Positions 39,576-47,986 of a DNA stretch of 64,000 bases are shown one piece after another. The stretch covers positions 1 to 64,000 of the forward strand of contig JAPUFC010000003.1 in the NCBI GenBank assembly GCA_027492275.1. Reading direction: 5' to 3'. Positions within the stretch are counted from its first letter, which is position 1. Every line of letters starts with the position of its first letter. The notes under the pieces are model-generated. The model ran no database searches. It was not told where the DNA came from and was given only the letters and a program-made list of their open reading frames with translations. The stretch is from Mesorhizobium sp. (GTDB lineage Bacteria > Pseudomonadota > Alphaproteobacteria > Rhizobiales > Rhizobiaceae). The position numbers were made by a program, and so were the translations under genes.

Positions 39576-39752
39576 ATGTCGCTTGCCAACCACCTTGAAG
39601 AGCTCAAGCGCCGTCACAACGATATCGAGCGCGAGATCGATGAGGCCCTGCTTCATCCGTCCGTGGACGATCTCCAGATCGCGACGCTGAAGCGACGCAA
39701 GCTGGCACTCAAGGACGAGATTGCGAAACTGCAGGTGCCGACGCGGCACTGA
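39576..39752 (+). CDS. DUF465 (YdcH-like) small protein, second copy
   Basis: A 58-residue protein, MSLANHLEELKRRHNDIEREIDEA then HPSVDDLQIATLKRRKLALKDEIAKL, of the same DUF465 family as the divergent gene at 39110. ATG 39576 has GGGAG seven bases upstream; the frame is open far upstream without similarity. The shared LKxxKLALKD motif shows that the two are distant paralogues. Function unknown. A terminator follows 25 bases after the stop. Confidence 0.87.
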   Translation: MSLANHLEELKRRHNDIEREIDEALLHPSVDDLQIATLKRRKLALKDEIAKLQVPTRH

Positions 39753-39777
39753 GCGTCGATCATCCTTCATGATCCCG

Positions 39778-39800
39778 CCGGCGGCCGATGCGGCCGCCGG
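39778..39800. terminator. Terminator between DUF465 and pentapeptide genes
   Basis: A perfect nine-base-pair stem CCGGCGGCC/GGCCGCCGG with a five-base loop, followed on the plus strand by TTCAATTC, lies between two convergent genes. Confidence 0.6.
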
Positions 39801-39863
39801 TTCAATTCATCTATTTATTGACAGGCTCGAGACGGCGGCCGTCCGCCTTCGATAGAACCGCGG

Positions 39864-40571
39864 TCAGTCCATCTGAAAGGCGCAGGGCCAGCCCGCCGGA
39901 GCCGTGAGCCCCGCCGGAAGCTTCGTCTTGTCGTCGCCGCAGGCCATATCGATCTGCCATTGCGCCAGGCCCTTGGCCTGGGTCAGGTCCATGCCCTCGA
40001 TGCGCGTGAGGAAGAAGAAGGCCGAGGTGAAATCCACCGGGCCCGAGAACTTCGCCTTGGCGAGGTCGACCCGCGCCAGGTTGGCGAGGGCGAATGTCGC
40101 GCCCTGGATCGCGGCGCCGTCGAACTGGGCGCGGCCCAGCTCGGCCTTGGTGAAATCGACGTCGACGAGGGTCGCGCCGCCGAAGGTCGAGCGCTGCAAT
40201 TCGGCGCTGGCGAAGCTCGCGCCCGAGGCGTCGACCTTGTTGAAGATGGTGCGAAACCCCTCGACGCGGCTGAAATTGGCGCCCTTGAGGTTCGAGCCTT
40301 CCAGCGACGCCCGCAGCAGGGCGGCCTTTTCCACGTCGGCGCCGGCGAAGTTGCCGTTGCTCAGGTCGGTGAAGGTGAAGTTCACGCCCTTCAGCCGCGC
40401 CTTCTCGAAATTGCTGCGGTCGATGATCAGGTTCATCTTGTTGCAGCCCTCCCAGTTGACGCCGGGAGCGGCGGCGGCGCGGCATTCCTGCGCGTCGGCC
40501 GGCCGCAGCAGGAGCGGCATGACGAGCACGGCCATGAGGAGGGCGAGCAGGGTTCGGGACGCGGTCATCAT
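39864..40571 (-). CDS. Secreted pentapeptide-repeat protein
   Basis: The 235-residue protein has a signal peptide (about 1-27, cleavage after ADA). About 25 pentapeptide units A(D/N)Lxx then run from residue 55 to 190, seen as FEKARLKGVNFTFTDLSNGNF, ADVEKAALLRASLEGSNLKGANF and similar. These fold into a right-handed square beta-helix. Periplasmic location rules out the gyrase-protection role of Qnr-type members; function unknown. Two adjacent ATG codons (40571, 40568) can start it. Confidence 0.87.
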   Translation of the reverse strand: MMTASRTLLALLMAVLVMPLLLRPADAQECRAAAAPGVNWEGCNKMNLIIDRSNFEKARLKGVNFTFTDLSNGNFAGADVEKAALLRASLEGSNLKGANFSRVEGFRTIFNKVDASGASFASAELQRSTFGGATLVDVDFTKAELGRAQFDGAAIQGATFALANLARVDLAKAKFSGPVDFTSAFFFLTRIEGMDLTQAKGLAQWQIDMACGDDKTKLPAGLTAPAGWPCAFQMD

Positions 40572-40635
40572 GGTGGCACCGGAAAATCCATTTCGTGCGC
40601 CAGTCTAGCAAGCGCGGACGGTCGCGTCACCCGAG

Positions 40636-40899
40636 CTATTCGGTCCAGAACTGGTCCAGCCAGACGTTCAGCCCGAGAAAGCCGGCATTGGACACGGCGT
40701 AGATGCGCCGCGTGCCCTGCGCCCGCGTGCTGACCAGGCCCGCGTCGAGAAGGATGCGCAGATGCTGGGAAACGGCCGGGCGCGACACCGGCAGGCCGGC
40801 CGCCAGCTCGGTCACCGTCTTGGGGCCGCGCCGCAGCTCCTCCAGCAGGAAGCGCCGGTTCGGGTCCGCGATGGCCATGAACGCATCGGCGCCGGACAT
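40636..40899 (-). CDS. ArsR-family helix-turn-helix regulator
   Basis: An 87-residue winged helix protein: FMAIADPNRRFLLEELRRG, KTVTELAAGLPVSRPAVSQHLRILLDAGLV, then a wing RAQGTRRIYAVSNAG. No metal-binding cysteines are present, so it is an ArsR-fold regulator that does not use the classic metal site. AGGAAG lies before ATG 40899. No clear target: neighbours are the DUF1192 gene ten bases upstream on the same strand and the pentapeptide gene downstream. Confidence 0.87.
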   Translation of the reverse strand: MSGADAFMAIADPNRRFLLEELRRGPKTVTELAAGLPVSRPAVSQHLRILLDAGLVSTRAQGTRRIYAVSNAGFLGLNVWLDQFWTE

Positions 40900-40908
40900 C
40901 GCCGCTTC

Positions 40909-41100
40909 CTAGCGCCTGAACAGCGCGTCGGCGGCGCTGCGGGTGGTCCCCTTGGAGCGCAGCTCGGCCTCCAGCCGCGCGATCTCGCCCTTCAGGAGCG
41001 CGATCCGGTCGTTCAGCTCGCCGACGGACAGCGTCGACAGATCCTGGCCGATCTCGTGCGGCCTGGGTCTGGCGCGCGGTTCCTCCTCGAATGAAGCCAT
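40909..41100 (-). CDS. DUF1192 small protein
   Basis: A 63-residue protein beginning MASFEEEPRARPRPHEIGQDL with the DUF1192 core LSVGELNDRIALLKGEIARLEAELRSKG, a short coiled coil, and a basic tail. The family is conserved in alphaproteobacteria and unstudied. The reading frame is open for another 375 codons upstream, but that part is antisense to the quinone oxidoreductase gene. It is ten bases upstream of the ArsR gene and divergent from the oxidoreductase. Confidence 0.85.
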   Translation of the reverse strand: MASFEEEPRARPRPHEIGQDLSTLSVGELNDRIALLKGEIARLEAELRSKGTTRSAADALFRR

Positions 41101-41202
41101 TGTTCGTTTCCGCCTTGCATCGCTCGCGGCCAAGAATACATAGGTTTCGCCCCGATGCCAGACGATGCGACCCGAGCCGGCCGGGCAGAAGCGGAGACCA
41201 TC

Positions 41203-42210
41203 ATGACCGATCAGGCCATTCCGGCGACGATGACGGCGATCGCGATCACCGAGCCCGGCGGGCCGGACGTCCTGAAGCCGATCACGCGCGCGGTGCCTAT
41301 GCCTGCCGGCGGCGACATCCTGGTGCGGGTGCGCGCGGCAGGCGTCAACCGGCCCGACGTGGCGCAGCGCAAGGGCGTCTACCCGCCGCCGCCGGGCGCG
41401 TCGGACCTGCCGGGGCTGGAGGTGTCGGGCGAGGTGGCGGCCGTCGGGCCTGACGTCAAACGCTGGCGGGTGGGCGACGCGGTGTGCGCGCTGACGCCGG
41501 GCGGCGGCTATGCGCAATATGCCGCCGTGCATGAATCCAACGCGCTGCCGGTTCCAAAAGGTTTCGGCCATCTGGAGGCGGCGGCGCTGCCGGAAACCTT
41601 CTTCACCGTGTGGCACAATGTCTTCCAGCGCGGCATGCTGGCGGCCGGCGAAACGCTTTTGCTGCATGGCGGCGCGTCCGGCATCGGCACGACCGCCATC
41701 CAGCTCGCCACCGCCTTCGGCGCGACGGTGATCGTCACGGCCGGATCGGCCGCGAAATGCGCCGCCTGCGTGACGCTGGGCGCGGCGCGGGCGATCAACT
41801 ACCGCGAGGAGGATTTCGTCGCCGCGGTCAGAGAGGCGACCGGCGGCAAGGGGGCGGACGTGATCCTCGACATGGTGGCCGGCGACTATGTGGCGAAGAA
41901 CTATCAGGCGGCGGCGGAAGATGGCCGCATCGTGCAGATCGCCGTGCAGAACGGGGCGAAGGCCACGGCGGATTTCGCCCGCCTGATGATGATGCGACTG
42001 ACGCATACCGGCTCGACGCTGCGCCCGCGCTCCGTGGCGTTCAAGGCAGGGATCGCGGCCGACCTCGAGGCCAGGGTCTGGCCGCTGCTGGAGGCGCGCA
42101 CGGTGCAGCCGGTGATGGACCGCGTGTTCCCGCTCGCCGAAGCCTGGCGGGCGCATGAGCGCCTGGACGCCGGCGAGCACATCGGCAAGATCGTCCTCGA
42201 CGTGGCCTGA
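41203..42210 (+). CDS. NAD(P)H-quinone oxidoreductase (zeta-crystallin-like MDR)
   Basis: The 335-residue medium-chain reductase has the quinone oxidoreductase (PIG3/QOR) pattern: ITEPGGPDVLKP at the start, RVRAAGVNRPDVAQRKGVYPPPPG, the nucleotide-binding LLLHGGASGIGTTAIQLATAFGA, and MMMRLTHTGSTLRPR near the end. Zinc ligands of alcohol dehydrogenases are missing, as expected. It reduces quinones or enones with NADPH. ATG 41203 follows GGAG by seven bases; sixteen residues are open upstream but unsupported. Confidence 0.92.
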   Translation: MTDQAIPATMTAIAITEPGGPDVLKPITRAVPMPAGGDILVRVRAAGVNRPDVAQRKGVYPPPPGASDLPGLEVSGEVAAVGPDVKRWRVGDAVCALTPGGGYAQYAAVHESNALPVPKGFGHLEAAALPETFFTVWHNVFQRGMLAAGETLLLHGGASGIGTTAIQLATAFGATVIVTAGSAAKCAACVTLGAARAINYREEDFVAAVREATGGKGADVILDMVAGDYVAKNYQAAAEDGRIVQIAVQNGAKATADFARLMMMRLTHTGSTLRPRSVAFKAGIAADLEARVWPLLEARTVQPVMDRVFPLAEAWRAHERLDAGEHIGKIVLDVA

Positions 42211-42369
42211 CCGCGCCGCGGGCAACTGCCTGCCGGACAGGCGAAAGCACGCATTAACCGATCATGAATGGTGCAATGCAGCAGATGCATTGCTGCCCTG
42301 CGAACTACGCTGTTCAATTAACGGGCTCATCTGCCTATCTGCTGTGCATCAAAGCGAATGGAGAGAGAG

Positions 42370-42522
42370 ATGAATCTGATCCGCAAATACCGCGACTGGC
42401 GCCGCTACAGCGCGACCGTGCGCGAACTCAACAACCTCAGCAACCGCGAGCTGGCCGACATCGGCATCCGCCGCGAGCAGATCGAGAGCGTCGTGATGGG
42501 CGGCCGCGGCCGCGGCCGCTGA
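42370..42522 (+). CDS. DUF1127 small regulatory protein
   Basis: A 50-residue Arg-rich protein: MNLIRKYRDWRRYSATVREL then NNLSNRELADIGIRREQIESV and a Gly/Arg tail. The DUF1127 core (LxxLSxRELxDIGIxRxxI) is clear. Small DUF1127 proteins in alphaproteobacteria have RNA-related roles in phosphate or carbon metabolism and stress, shown for some members of Agrobacterium and Rhodobacter. It is a single gene with a strong terminator 46 bases after its stop and a GAGAGAGAG ribosome site. Confidence 0.9.
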   Translation: MNLIRKYRDWRRYSATVRELNNLSNRELADIGIRREQIESVVMGGRGRGR

Positions 42523-42567
42523 CACCACGTCGCCCGGCATCGTCCGGGCGCGACAGTTCGACGTTGG

Positions 42568-42602
42568 AAAAACCCGCCCGCTTGCGCCGGCGGGTTTTTT
42601 TG
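42568..42602. terminator. Strong bidirectional terminator
   Basis: AAAAACCCGCC / GGCGGGTTTTT forms a perfect eleven-base-pair stem with a ten-base loop and seven T residues after it. It separates the DUF1127 gene from the convergent esterase-like gene, whose stop lies eleven bases away. Confidence 0.9.
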
Positions 42603-42613
42603 TCTCCTTGGGA

Positions 42614-44812
42614 TCAGTTCATCGCGGCGACGTTGCCCAGGCGCAGGAACAGCGTCTCGCCGGACGAGTCGTCGACGCCGTCATTGTCGGTCACCGCGTA
42701 GGCCTCGCCGTTCCTGTCGATGGTGAAGCCCTCGACCTTGTCGACCACATAGCCGTTGGTGGCGGATTTCAAATCGCCGATCAGGTCGCGCACCAGGGTC
42801 TTTTCGACCACCGGCAGCTCCTTGTCGAGCGCGACCGGCTTGAAGGCGTCGAGCGAGACGGCGTAGACGCGCTTCACCTTCGCCAGCTCGCCGAGCTGGT
42901 TGTCGCGCTCCAGCACGTAGAGCTTGCCGCCGTGCGCGGTGATCTCGGACAGGCCCACCCAGCCCTTTTCCGCCTTTTCCAGCGGGTAGCGCACGGCCGA
43001 CCATTCCTTGGCCTTCGGCTTATAGGCGAGCAGCTTCACCTGTCCCTTCGGATCGTCCTTCCACTCGCGCTGGACGGCCATGACAAGCGTCAGCTCGTCG
43101 CCCTCGCCGATGGTGGTGATGCCTTCCAGGCCGAAGCGCTGCTCGCCGGCGAGCAGCGCGGCCGGGAAGGGGATCTCCTGCCTGATCGCGCCCTTGGCGT
43201 CGACGCGGAACACGGCGTGCGGGGTCAGCTTGGCGGCGTCGCCCTCGTTGGCCAGCCAGAAACCGCCCTGGCCGTCGGCGGCGATGCCTTCCAGATCGAG
43301 CTTCTGCGCCGCCGCGCCGTCGCGGTTGACGATGACCTTGCCGGTTATCAGGGCAGGGGTCTTGGTCACGTCGATGGTGTAGATCGCCGGGGCGCTGCCG
43401 TAGACGGAGTCCGACACGGCATAGAGCTTGCCCGCATCGGCGGGGTCGGCGGCGAGACCGGAGAGCGCCCCCCAGCCGAGCGGCTTGCCGTCCTCGGCCG
43501 GTGCGGCCGTGATCATCGGATAGGTTGCCGAGCCTTCCGCGCGCTCGAAGATCATGACGTGCGAGCGGGCCAGCCCGTCCTCGCCGAGATCGGTCTCGTT
43601 GGCGGTGACGAACAGGTTGCGCGACGGGATGGAGATCATGCCTTCCGGGCCGATGCCGGACGGCAGCATCTGCAGGAACTGCGGCTCCGCGCCCGTGTCC
43701 TTGTAGACGCCGACGACGGAGCCCCGCTCCGAGCCGACGAAGAGCAGCCTGTCCTGGCCGAATGTGCCGGTGGCGAGACCTTCCGGCTCGACGCCCTTCT
43801 TGTTGCGATGCTCGGGATAGTGGCCGATCTCGGCGACCTTGTATTCGAAGGAGTTGTCGGATTCGTAAAGCACCTCGCCGGTCTTGGAGAAGACGGTGAA
43901 GCCGCGCGAGCCACCCTTCCAGTCGCCTTCATTGGCGGTGACGAAGCGGTCATCGTCCAGCCATTTCACCGAATCCGGCTCGCGAGCGACGTCCTCCATC
44001 CTGCCGGTGAATCGCAGGGCGCCGTCCTTCTTCACGTCGATGCCGTCCAGCGTGACGGTGCCGGCGGAGAAGTGCGACAGGATCTTGCCGGCCTTGTCGA
44101 CGACCGCGATGTGGTTGTTCTCCTGCATCGTCACGACGATCTCGCCCAACGCGTTGATGTCGACGAATTCGGGCTCGGCGTCCTCCGGCGCGATCTCGGC
44201 GAGGCCGGTCAGCTCGACGGTCAGGACAGCGGCGCAGTCCGGCACGCCGTCGTGAGAGAGCGGCACGATCTTGAGATTGCCGGACGGCATCTGCGGGAGC
44301 GCGCCGTCGTTGATCTCCTCGTCGCGCTCGTTCTCGATGGCGATCGCGAGAAAGCTCCTGTCGGGGCTGAGCGCGACGGAATCCGGCTGGCCGCCGAGGT
44401 CGCAGGAGGCCTCGACCGCCTTCGAGGCGATGTCGATGACGACCAGCTTGCCGGAGGGCTCGACCTTGCTTTGCGAGGTGTTGACGCCGGCCAGCACCTT
44501 GCCGCCGTCGATGATGACGGTCGTCGGCTCGCCGTCGAGCTTGACGTATCCGGCCGGCTTGGGCGCCTTGACATCGGTGATGTCGATGAAGCCGACGCCG
44601 CCATGCGGGCTGTCGGAATAGGCGAGGAGGTTGCCGTCCTCGGATGCGGAGATGATTTCCGACGAGGTGGGCTTTTCGCGGTCGGCCTCCGGCAGGTTCA
44701 GCGCCACGGGGAAGCTCGCGACGCGGTTGAACATCATGTCGGCATGGGCGGGGAAGGCTGCTGAGGCGGCCAGCGCTGCGGTGAGCAGCACCAGGCTGGA
44801 GCGGCGTTGCAT
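42614..44812 (-). CDS. Large secreted esterase-like/phytase-like beta-propeller protein
   Basis: The 732-residue protein has a signal peptide (about 1-24, cleavage after AHA). The first half resembles choice-of-anchor-I beta-propellers (GVGFIDITDVKAPKPAGYVKLDGEP, PEFVDINALGEIVVTMQENNHIAVVD). The C-terminal half matches the esterase-like domain of phytase-type proteins (LEGIAADGQGGFWLANEGD, RFGLEGITTIG, VEGFTIDRNGEAYAVTDNDG). Such proteins are predicted periplasmic or extracellular phosphoesterases; activity is unproven. AAGGAG lies eight bases before ATG 44812. Acidic composition and repeated DG turns suggest calcium binding. It stands alone. Confidence 0.85.
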   Translation of the reverse strand: MQRRSSLVLLTAALAASAAFPAHADMMFNRVASFPVALNLPEADREKPTSSEIISASEDGNLLAYSDSPHGGVGFIDITDVKAPKPAGYVKLDGEPTTVIIDGGKVLAGVNTSQSKVEPSGKLVVIDIASKAVEASCDLGGQPDSVALSPDRSFLAIAIENERDEEINDGALPQMPSGNLKIVPLSHDGVPDCAAVLTVELTGLAEIAPEDAEPEFVDINALGEIVVTMQENNHIAVVDKAGKILSHFSAGTVTLDGIDVKKDGALRFTGRMEDVAREPDSVKWLDDDRFVTANEGDWKGGSRGFTVFSKTGEVLYESDNSFEYKVAEIGHYPEHRNKKGVEPEGLATGTFGQDRLLFVGSERGSVVGVYKDTGAEPQFLQMLPSGIGPEGMISIPSRNLFVTANETDLGEDGLARSHVMIFERAEGSATYPMITAAPAEDGKPLGWGALSGLAADPADAGKLYAVSDSVYGSAPAIYTIDVTKTPALITGKVIVNRDGAAAQKLDLEGIAADGQGGFWLANEGDAAKLTPHAVFRVDAKGAIRQEIPFPAALLAGEQRFGLEGITTIGEGDELTLVMAVQREWKDDPKGQVKLLAYKPKAKEWSAVRYPLEKAEKGWVGLSEITAHGGKLYVLERDNQLGELAKVKRVYAVSLDAFKPVALDKELPVVEKTLVRDLIGDLKSATNGYVVDKVEGFTIDRNGEAYAVTDNDGVDDSSGETLFLRLGNVAAMN

Positions 44813-44912
44813 GAGACGTCTCCTTGTGGGTGGAACGTCCCTGCTTTGGGCGAGGTGTATTTCAGGGGCATGACCGTTGCGCGACAATTCCGTGACAGCC
44901 ACGCCGCGCGCC

Positions 44913-45389
44913 TTATGCCGCGCCGGCCATCCCGCGCACGACGTCCTCCAACTGGTCCAGCGCCGAATTGGTGCCCGCCACGAAGCCCTGGCCGACATGG
45001 GAGTCGTGCATGGCGATGGTGGAAAAGACCGTGTGGTGGGTCAGCATGGTGCGGCCGTCCTTCTCGTCGAAGGTGATGGTCATCACCATCCGCTCGTCCG
45101 AGCCCTCGAAGCCGTTGTCGAAGACGATCTTCCGGTCGGGAACGATCTCAAGATAGGTTCCGCCGAAGGGCGTGTTCTGGACGCCGGACGGCCCGGTCAT
45201 GGCGAAGCGGAAGCGGCCGCCGACGCGGAAGTCGATCTCGCACAGCGTGATCGGCCAGCCGACCGGGCCGAACCATTTCGCGACGTGCTCCGGCCGGCTC
45301 CAGGCAAGGAAGAGGTAGCGGGCGGGCACGTCGTATTCGCGCGTGATGGTGACCTCGCGGGCGGCGACGGTTTCGTTCGTGTCAGGCAT
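44913..45389 (-). CDS. SRPBCC (AHSA1-like) family protein
   Basis: The 158-residue protein has the START-like fold of the AHSA1/CalC family: ITREYDVPARYLFLAWSRPEHVAKWFGP, FRVGGRFRFAMTGPSG, VFDNGFEGSDERMVMTITFDEKDGRTMLTHHTVF and a C-terminal helix. The deep pocket binds hydrophobic ligands in relatives. Its start overlaps the ArsR gene by eight bases, the standard ArsR-SRPBCC pair in which the regulator controls both genes. The ligand is unknown. Confidence 0.88.
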   Translation of the reverse strand: MPDTNETVAAREVTITREYDVPARYLFLAWSRPEHVAKWFGPVGWPITLCEIDFRVGGRFRFAMTGPSGVQNTPFGGTYLEIVPDRKIVFDNGFEGSDERMVMTITFDEKDGRTMLTHHTVFSTIAMHDSHVGQGFVAGTNSALDQLEDVVRGMAGAA

Positions 45390-45732
45390 CTGTGCTGTCC
45401 CTGTCCTGGAGTTGCTTCGCGTAGTCGCCCAGCCGGTCGAGCCCGCCTTCCCAGAAACGGCGATAGTCGCCCAGCCAGCCGAAGGCCTCGGCCAGCGCCT
45501 CGGGCCTGAGGCGCACGGGCCGGAACTGGGCGCTTCTGCCGCGCGAGACGAGACCGGCCGTCTCCAGCACCTTGACGTGCTTGGAGATGGCGGGCTGGCT
45601 CATCGCGAAGGGTTGCGCCAGCTCGTTGACGCCCGCCTCGCCCTCGGCAAGCCGGGCCAGAATGGCGCGCCGGGTGGGATCGGCCAGCGCGCCGAAGATC
45701 ACGTCGAGTCGAGGGGATGCGGATGGGCTCAT
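45382..45732 (-). CDS. ArsR-family regulator of the SRPBCC gene
   Basis: The 116-residue winged helix protein reads FGALADPTRRAILARLAEGEAGVNELAQPFAMSQPAISKHVKVLETAGLV, then the wing GRSAQFRPVRL. It belongs to the SdpR-like ArsR subgroup that is paired with SRPBCC proteins and lacks metal ligands. A perfect palindrome 13 bases before the start codon (45745-45756) fits autoregulation. Confidence 0.9.
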   Translation of the reverse strand: MSPSASPRLDVIFGALADPTRRAILARLAEGEAGVNELAQPFAMSQPAISKHVKVLETAGLVSRGRSAQFRPVRLRPEALAEAFGWLGDYRRFWEGGLDRLGDYAKQLQDRDSTDA

Positions 45733-45744
45733 GAATATCCAATA

Positions 45745-45756
45745 GGTTATATAACC
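45745..45756. promoter_or_regulatory. ArsR autoregulatory operator candidate
   Basis: GGTTATATAACC is a perfect twelve-base palindrome in an AT-rich promoter region thirteen bases upstream of the ArsR start codon. The site ATATAAC/GTTATAT is typical of SdpR-like ArsR operators. Binding here would block ribosome loading or the -10 element. Confidence 0.6.
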
Positions 45757-45947
45757 GTATTGTTATTTTAATGTGGCTCGGCTGTCAAGGGTGGCGTGGA
45801 GGCGTCGGGGCAGCGGCCTCGACGGGGGCGCTTCGGCATTTTCGTTGCGATGGCGGGGAGGACGGTTTATATAGCGGCTGATTTCCCAACTTCGGTGGCT
45901 TGCCACCGCCCGCGACAGGGACGCGGGCGAACGAGAGGACTTTTGTC

Positions 45948-46634
45948 ATGGCCAATACCTTGCTGATGCCCAAGGCGACCGCCGTCTGGCTGGTCGACAA
46001 CACCGCGCTCTCCTTCGACCAGATCGCGCAGTTCTGCGGGCTGCATCCGCTCGAGGTGAAGGCGATCGCCGACGGCGAGTCCGCGCAGGGCATCAAGGGC
46101 ATGGACCCGATCATGACGGGCCAGCTCACGCGCGAGGAGATCGCGCGCGCCGAGAAGGAGCCGAACCACAAGCTCAAGCTATCCGACCCGAAGGTGCGGG
46201 TGCCGGAATCCAAGCGCAAGGCGCCGCGCTACACGCCGCTGTCGAAGCGTCAGGACCGCCCCAACGCCATTTTGTGGCTGGTGCGCAACCATCCAGAGCT
46301 GAAGGACGCGCAGATTTCGCGCCTCGTAGGCACGACCAAATCGACCATCGAGCAGATTCGCGAGCGCAAGCACTGGAACGCCGCCAATCTCCAGCCGATG
46401 GACCCGGTGATGCTCGGCCTGTGCTCGCAGATCGACCTCGACCTCGAGGTGCAGCGCGCCTCGCGCGGCCGCGAGCAGGTCCCCACGGGCGACACGCTGC
46501 TGCCCGCCGCGCTCACCGAGCGCCTGCAGCCGGCGCAGCCCAAGCCCAGGGACCAGGACGAGGAACTCGACGCGGACGCCGTGTTCGCCAAGCTCTCGGC
46601 GCTCAAGGGCCGCACGGACGAGGACGAGGAGTAA
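45948..46634 (+). CDS. trcR: Cell-cycle transcriptional regulator TrcR (DUF1013)
   Basis: The 228-residue DUF1013 protein begins MANTLLMPKATAVWLVDNTALSFDQIAQFCGLHPLEVKAIADGE, a helix-turn-helix segment. A second such segment appears in RPNAILWLVRNHPELKDAQISRLVGTTKSTIEQIRER. The acidic tail (DEELDADAVFAKL to DEDEE) is typical. In Caulobacter the family member TrcR associates with RNA polymerase and cell-cycle promoters. AGGAC lies before ATG 45948. The last 32 bases overlap the convergent GrpB gene. Confidence 0.9.
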   Translation: MANTLLMPKATAVWLVDNTALSFDQIAQFCGLHPLEVKAIADGESAQGIKGMDPIMTGQLTREEIARAEKEPNHKLKLSDPKVRVPESKRKAPRYTPLSKRQDRPNAILWLVRNHPELKDAQISRLVGTTKSTIEQIRERKHWNAANLQPMDPVMLGLCSQIDLDLEVQRASRGREQVPTGDTLLPAALTERLQPAQPKPRDQDEELDADAVFAKLSALKGRTDEDEE

Positions 46635-47172
46635 GCCGCTCCGCTTCGCGCCCGGCCATCGCCAGCGCGACCGTTTCCGCCACGAAGGCGCTCTTGCCGC
46701 CGGTGTAGGCCTGCCAGTCGTCGCCGGCCCGCGCCGCCAGAAGCCGCTTCAAGGCGGCGTAGGCGGCGGCCCGGTCGGGGTGCGCGCGCAGATAGTCCCG
46801 GAAGAGCATGCGCTGCGCGTGGACGGGATTGTCCGGCGTGCACAGATAGAGCCTTTCTCCATAGGCTCCGTGCGGACGCGTGAACGTCCACTTGCCGTCC
46901 CGATAGGGGTCGCCGTGGAAGGTGTAGCCTTCGACGGCGCGCAGGCGCGCCACGGCCTGAGGCAACGCGGTCGCTTCGATCAGGGCGTCGATGTCGATCT
47001 TCGGCTTGGCGGCAAGGCCGGGCACGGCGGTGCTGCCGACGTGATGGATGTCGGCGGGGATATCGCCCAGCGCCGCCCGGATGCCGCGGCGCAGCGCGGC
47101 GAAGTGCAGCGGCCACGCCGGATCATGGTCGACGACGCGGATCGGCGGCTCAGGGGCGGGGCGGGAATCCAT
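46603..47172 (-). CDS. GrpB family nucleotidyltransferase-fold protein
   Basis: The 189-residue protein belongs to the GrpB/DUF178-type family with a nucleotidyltransferase fold: VVDHDPAWPLHFAALRRGIRAALG, HHVGSTAVPGLAAKPKIDIDALI (active-site-like GS and DxD), GYTFHGDP, and a C-terminal YLRAHPDRAAAYAALK with a Lys-rich finish. Enzymatic role unknown. Its 3' end overlaps trcR by 32 bases on the other strand. It begins 37 bases after the WYL regulator. Confidence 0.85.
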   Translation of the reverse strand: MDSRPAPEPPIRVVDHDPAWPLHFAALRRGIRAALGDIPADIHHVGSTAVPGLAAKPKIDIDALIEATALPQAVARLRAVEGYTFHGDPYRDGKWTFTRPHGAYGERLYLCTPDNPVHAQRMLFRDYLRAHPDRAAAYAALKRLLAARAGDDWQAYTGGKSAFVAETVALAMAGREAERLTPRPRPCGP

Positions 47173-47209
47173 CCGGGAAGGATGGACCGATTCGGCAGGC
47201 CCGTGACAG

Positions 47210-47932
47210 TCAGCCGGCCATGCCGCGATGGGCGGGGTGCTCGCCGGCGCTCTCGGCACGCTCGAGACGCCGGTAGAAATCGGCGAGCTGGCGTCCGCGT
47301 TCCGGGCGGAAGGTCCTGCCCGGCGCCTCGATAAGCGCGATGCGGTCGATGCGGAAGGTGCGGAAATCGCTCCGCATCTCGCACCACGCGACCAGCGTCC
47401 AAACCTTGCCCCAGAACCACAGGCCGAGCGGTCGCACGTCGCGCGCGCTGTCGCGGCCCTGCTCGTCCCGGTAGGTGAGGGTGAGAACGTCGCGCGCCTC
47501 CACCGCGCGCTCGATGCGGTCGATGGCGGCGCGGTCGGCGTCGGAGACGACCCACATCGGGGCGTGGATCTCGGTGCGCGCGATGCGGTCCTTCTCGCCG
47601 TCGGGAAGCACGGCGCCGATCTTGACCAGCGCCTCCTCGGCGGCCCGCGCCATCGCCGCGCCGCCGAAGGCGCGCACCATGCGCGCGCCGGCCACCAGAG
47701 CGACGATCTCGTCACGCGTGAACATCAGCGGCGGAAGGTCGAAACCCTCCCTCATGATGTAGCCGACGCCCGCCTCGCCGTCGATCGGCACGCCGGTCGC
47801 CTGCAGATCGGCGATGTCGCGGTAGATGGTCCGTTCCGAGACCTCCAGCCACTCGCCCAGCTTCTGCGCGGTGACCAGCCGGCCGCCGCGAAAATACTGA
47901 ACGATCTGAAAGAGCCTGTCGGCGCGCCGCAT
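47210..47932 (-). CDS. YafY-type HTH/WYL transcriptional regulator
   Basis: The 240-residue protein has an N-terminal HTH_11 domain (MRRADRLFQIVQYFRGGRLVTAQKLGEWLEVSERTIYRDIADLQATGVPIDGEAGVGY) and a C-terminal WYL domain (about 140-240, LTLTYRDEQGR and GLWFWGKVWTLVAWCEMRSDFRTFRIDRI) that binds nucleic-acid or nucleotide ligands in some relatives. A perfect inverted repeat 55-72 bases upstream (47987-48004) is a likely autoregulatory site. The regulon is unknown; the GrpB gene lies next on the same strand. Confidence 0.9.
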   Translation of the reverse strand: MRRADRLFQIVQYFRGGRLVTAQKLGEWLEVSERTIYRDIADLQATGVPIDGEAGVGYIMREGFDLPPLMFTRDEIVALVAGARMVRAFGGAAMARAAEEALVKIGAVLPDGEKDRIARTEIHAPMWVVSDADRAAIDRIERAVEARDVLTLTYRDEQGRDSARDVRPLGLWFWGKVWTLVAWCEMRSDFRTFRIDRIALIEAPGRTFRPERGRQLADFYRRLERAESAGEHPAHRGMAG

Positions 47933-47986
47933 CCGTCCGTCCCGTGATCGCCGGAGTGATCATCGCAGGATCATTACATAGCGCTC

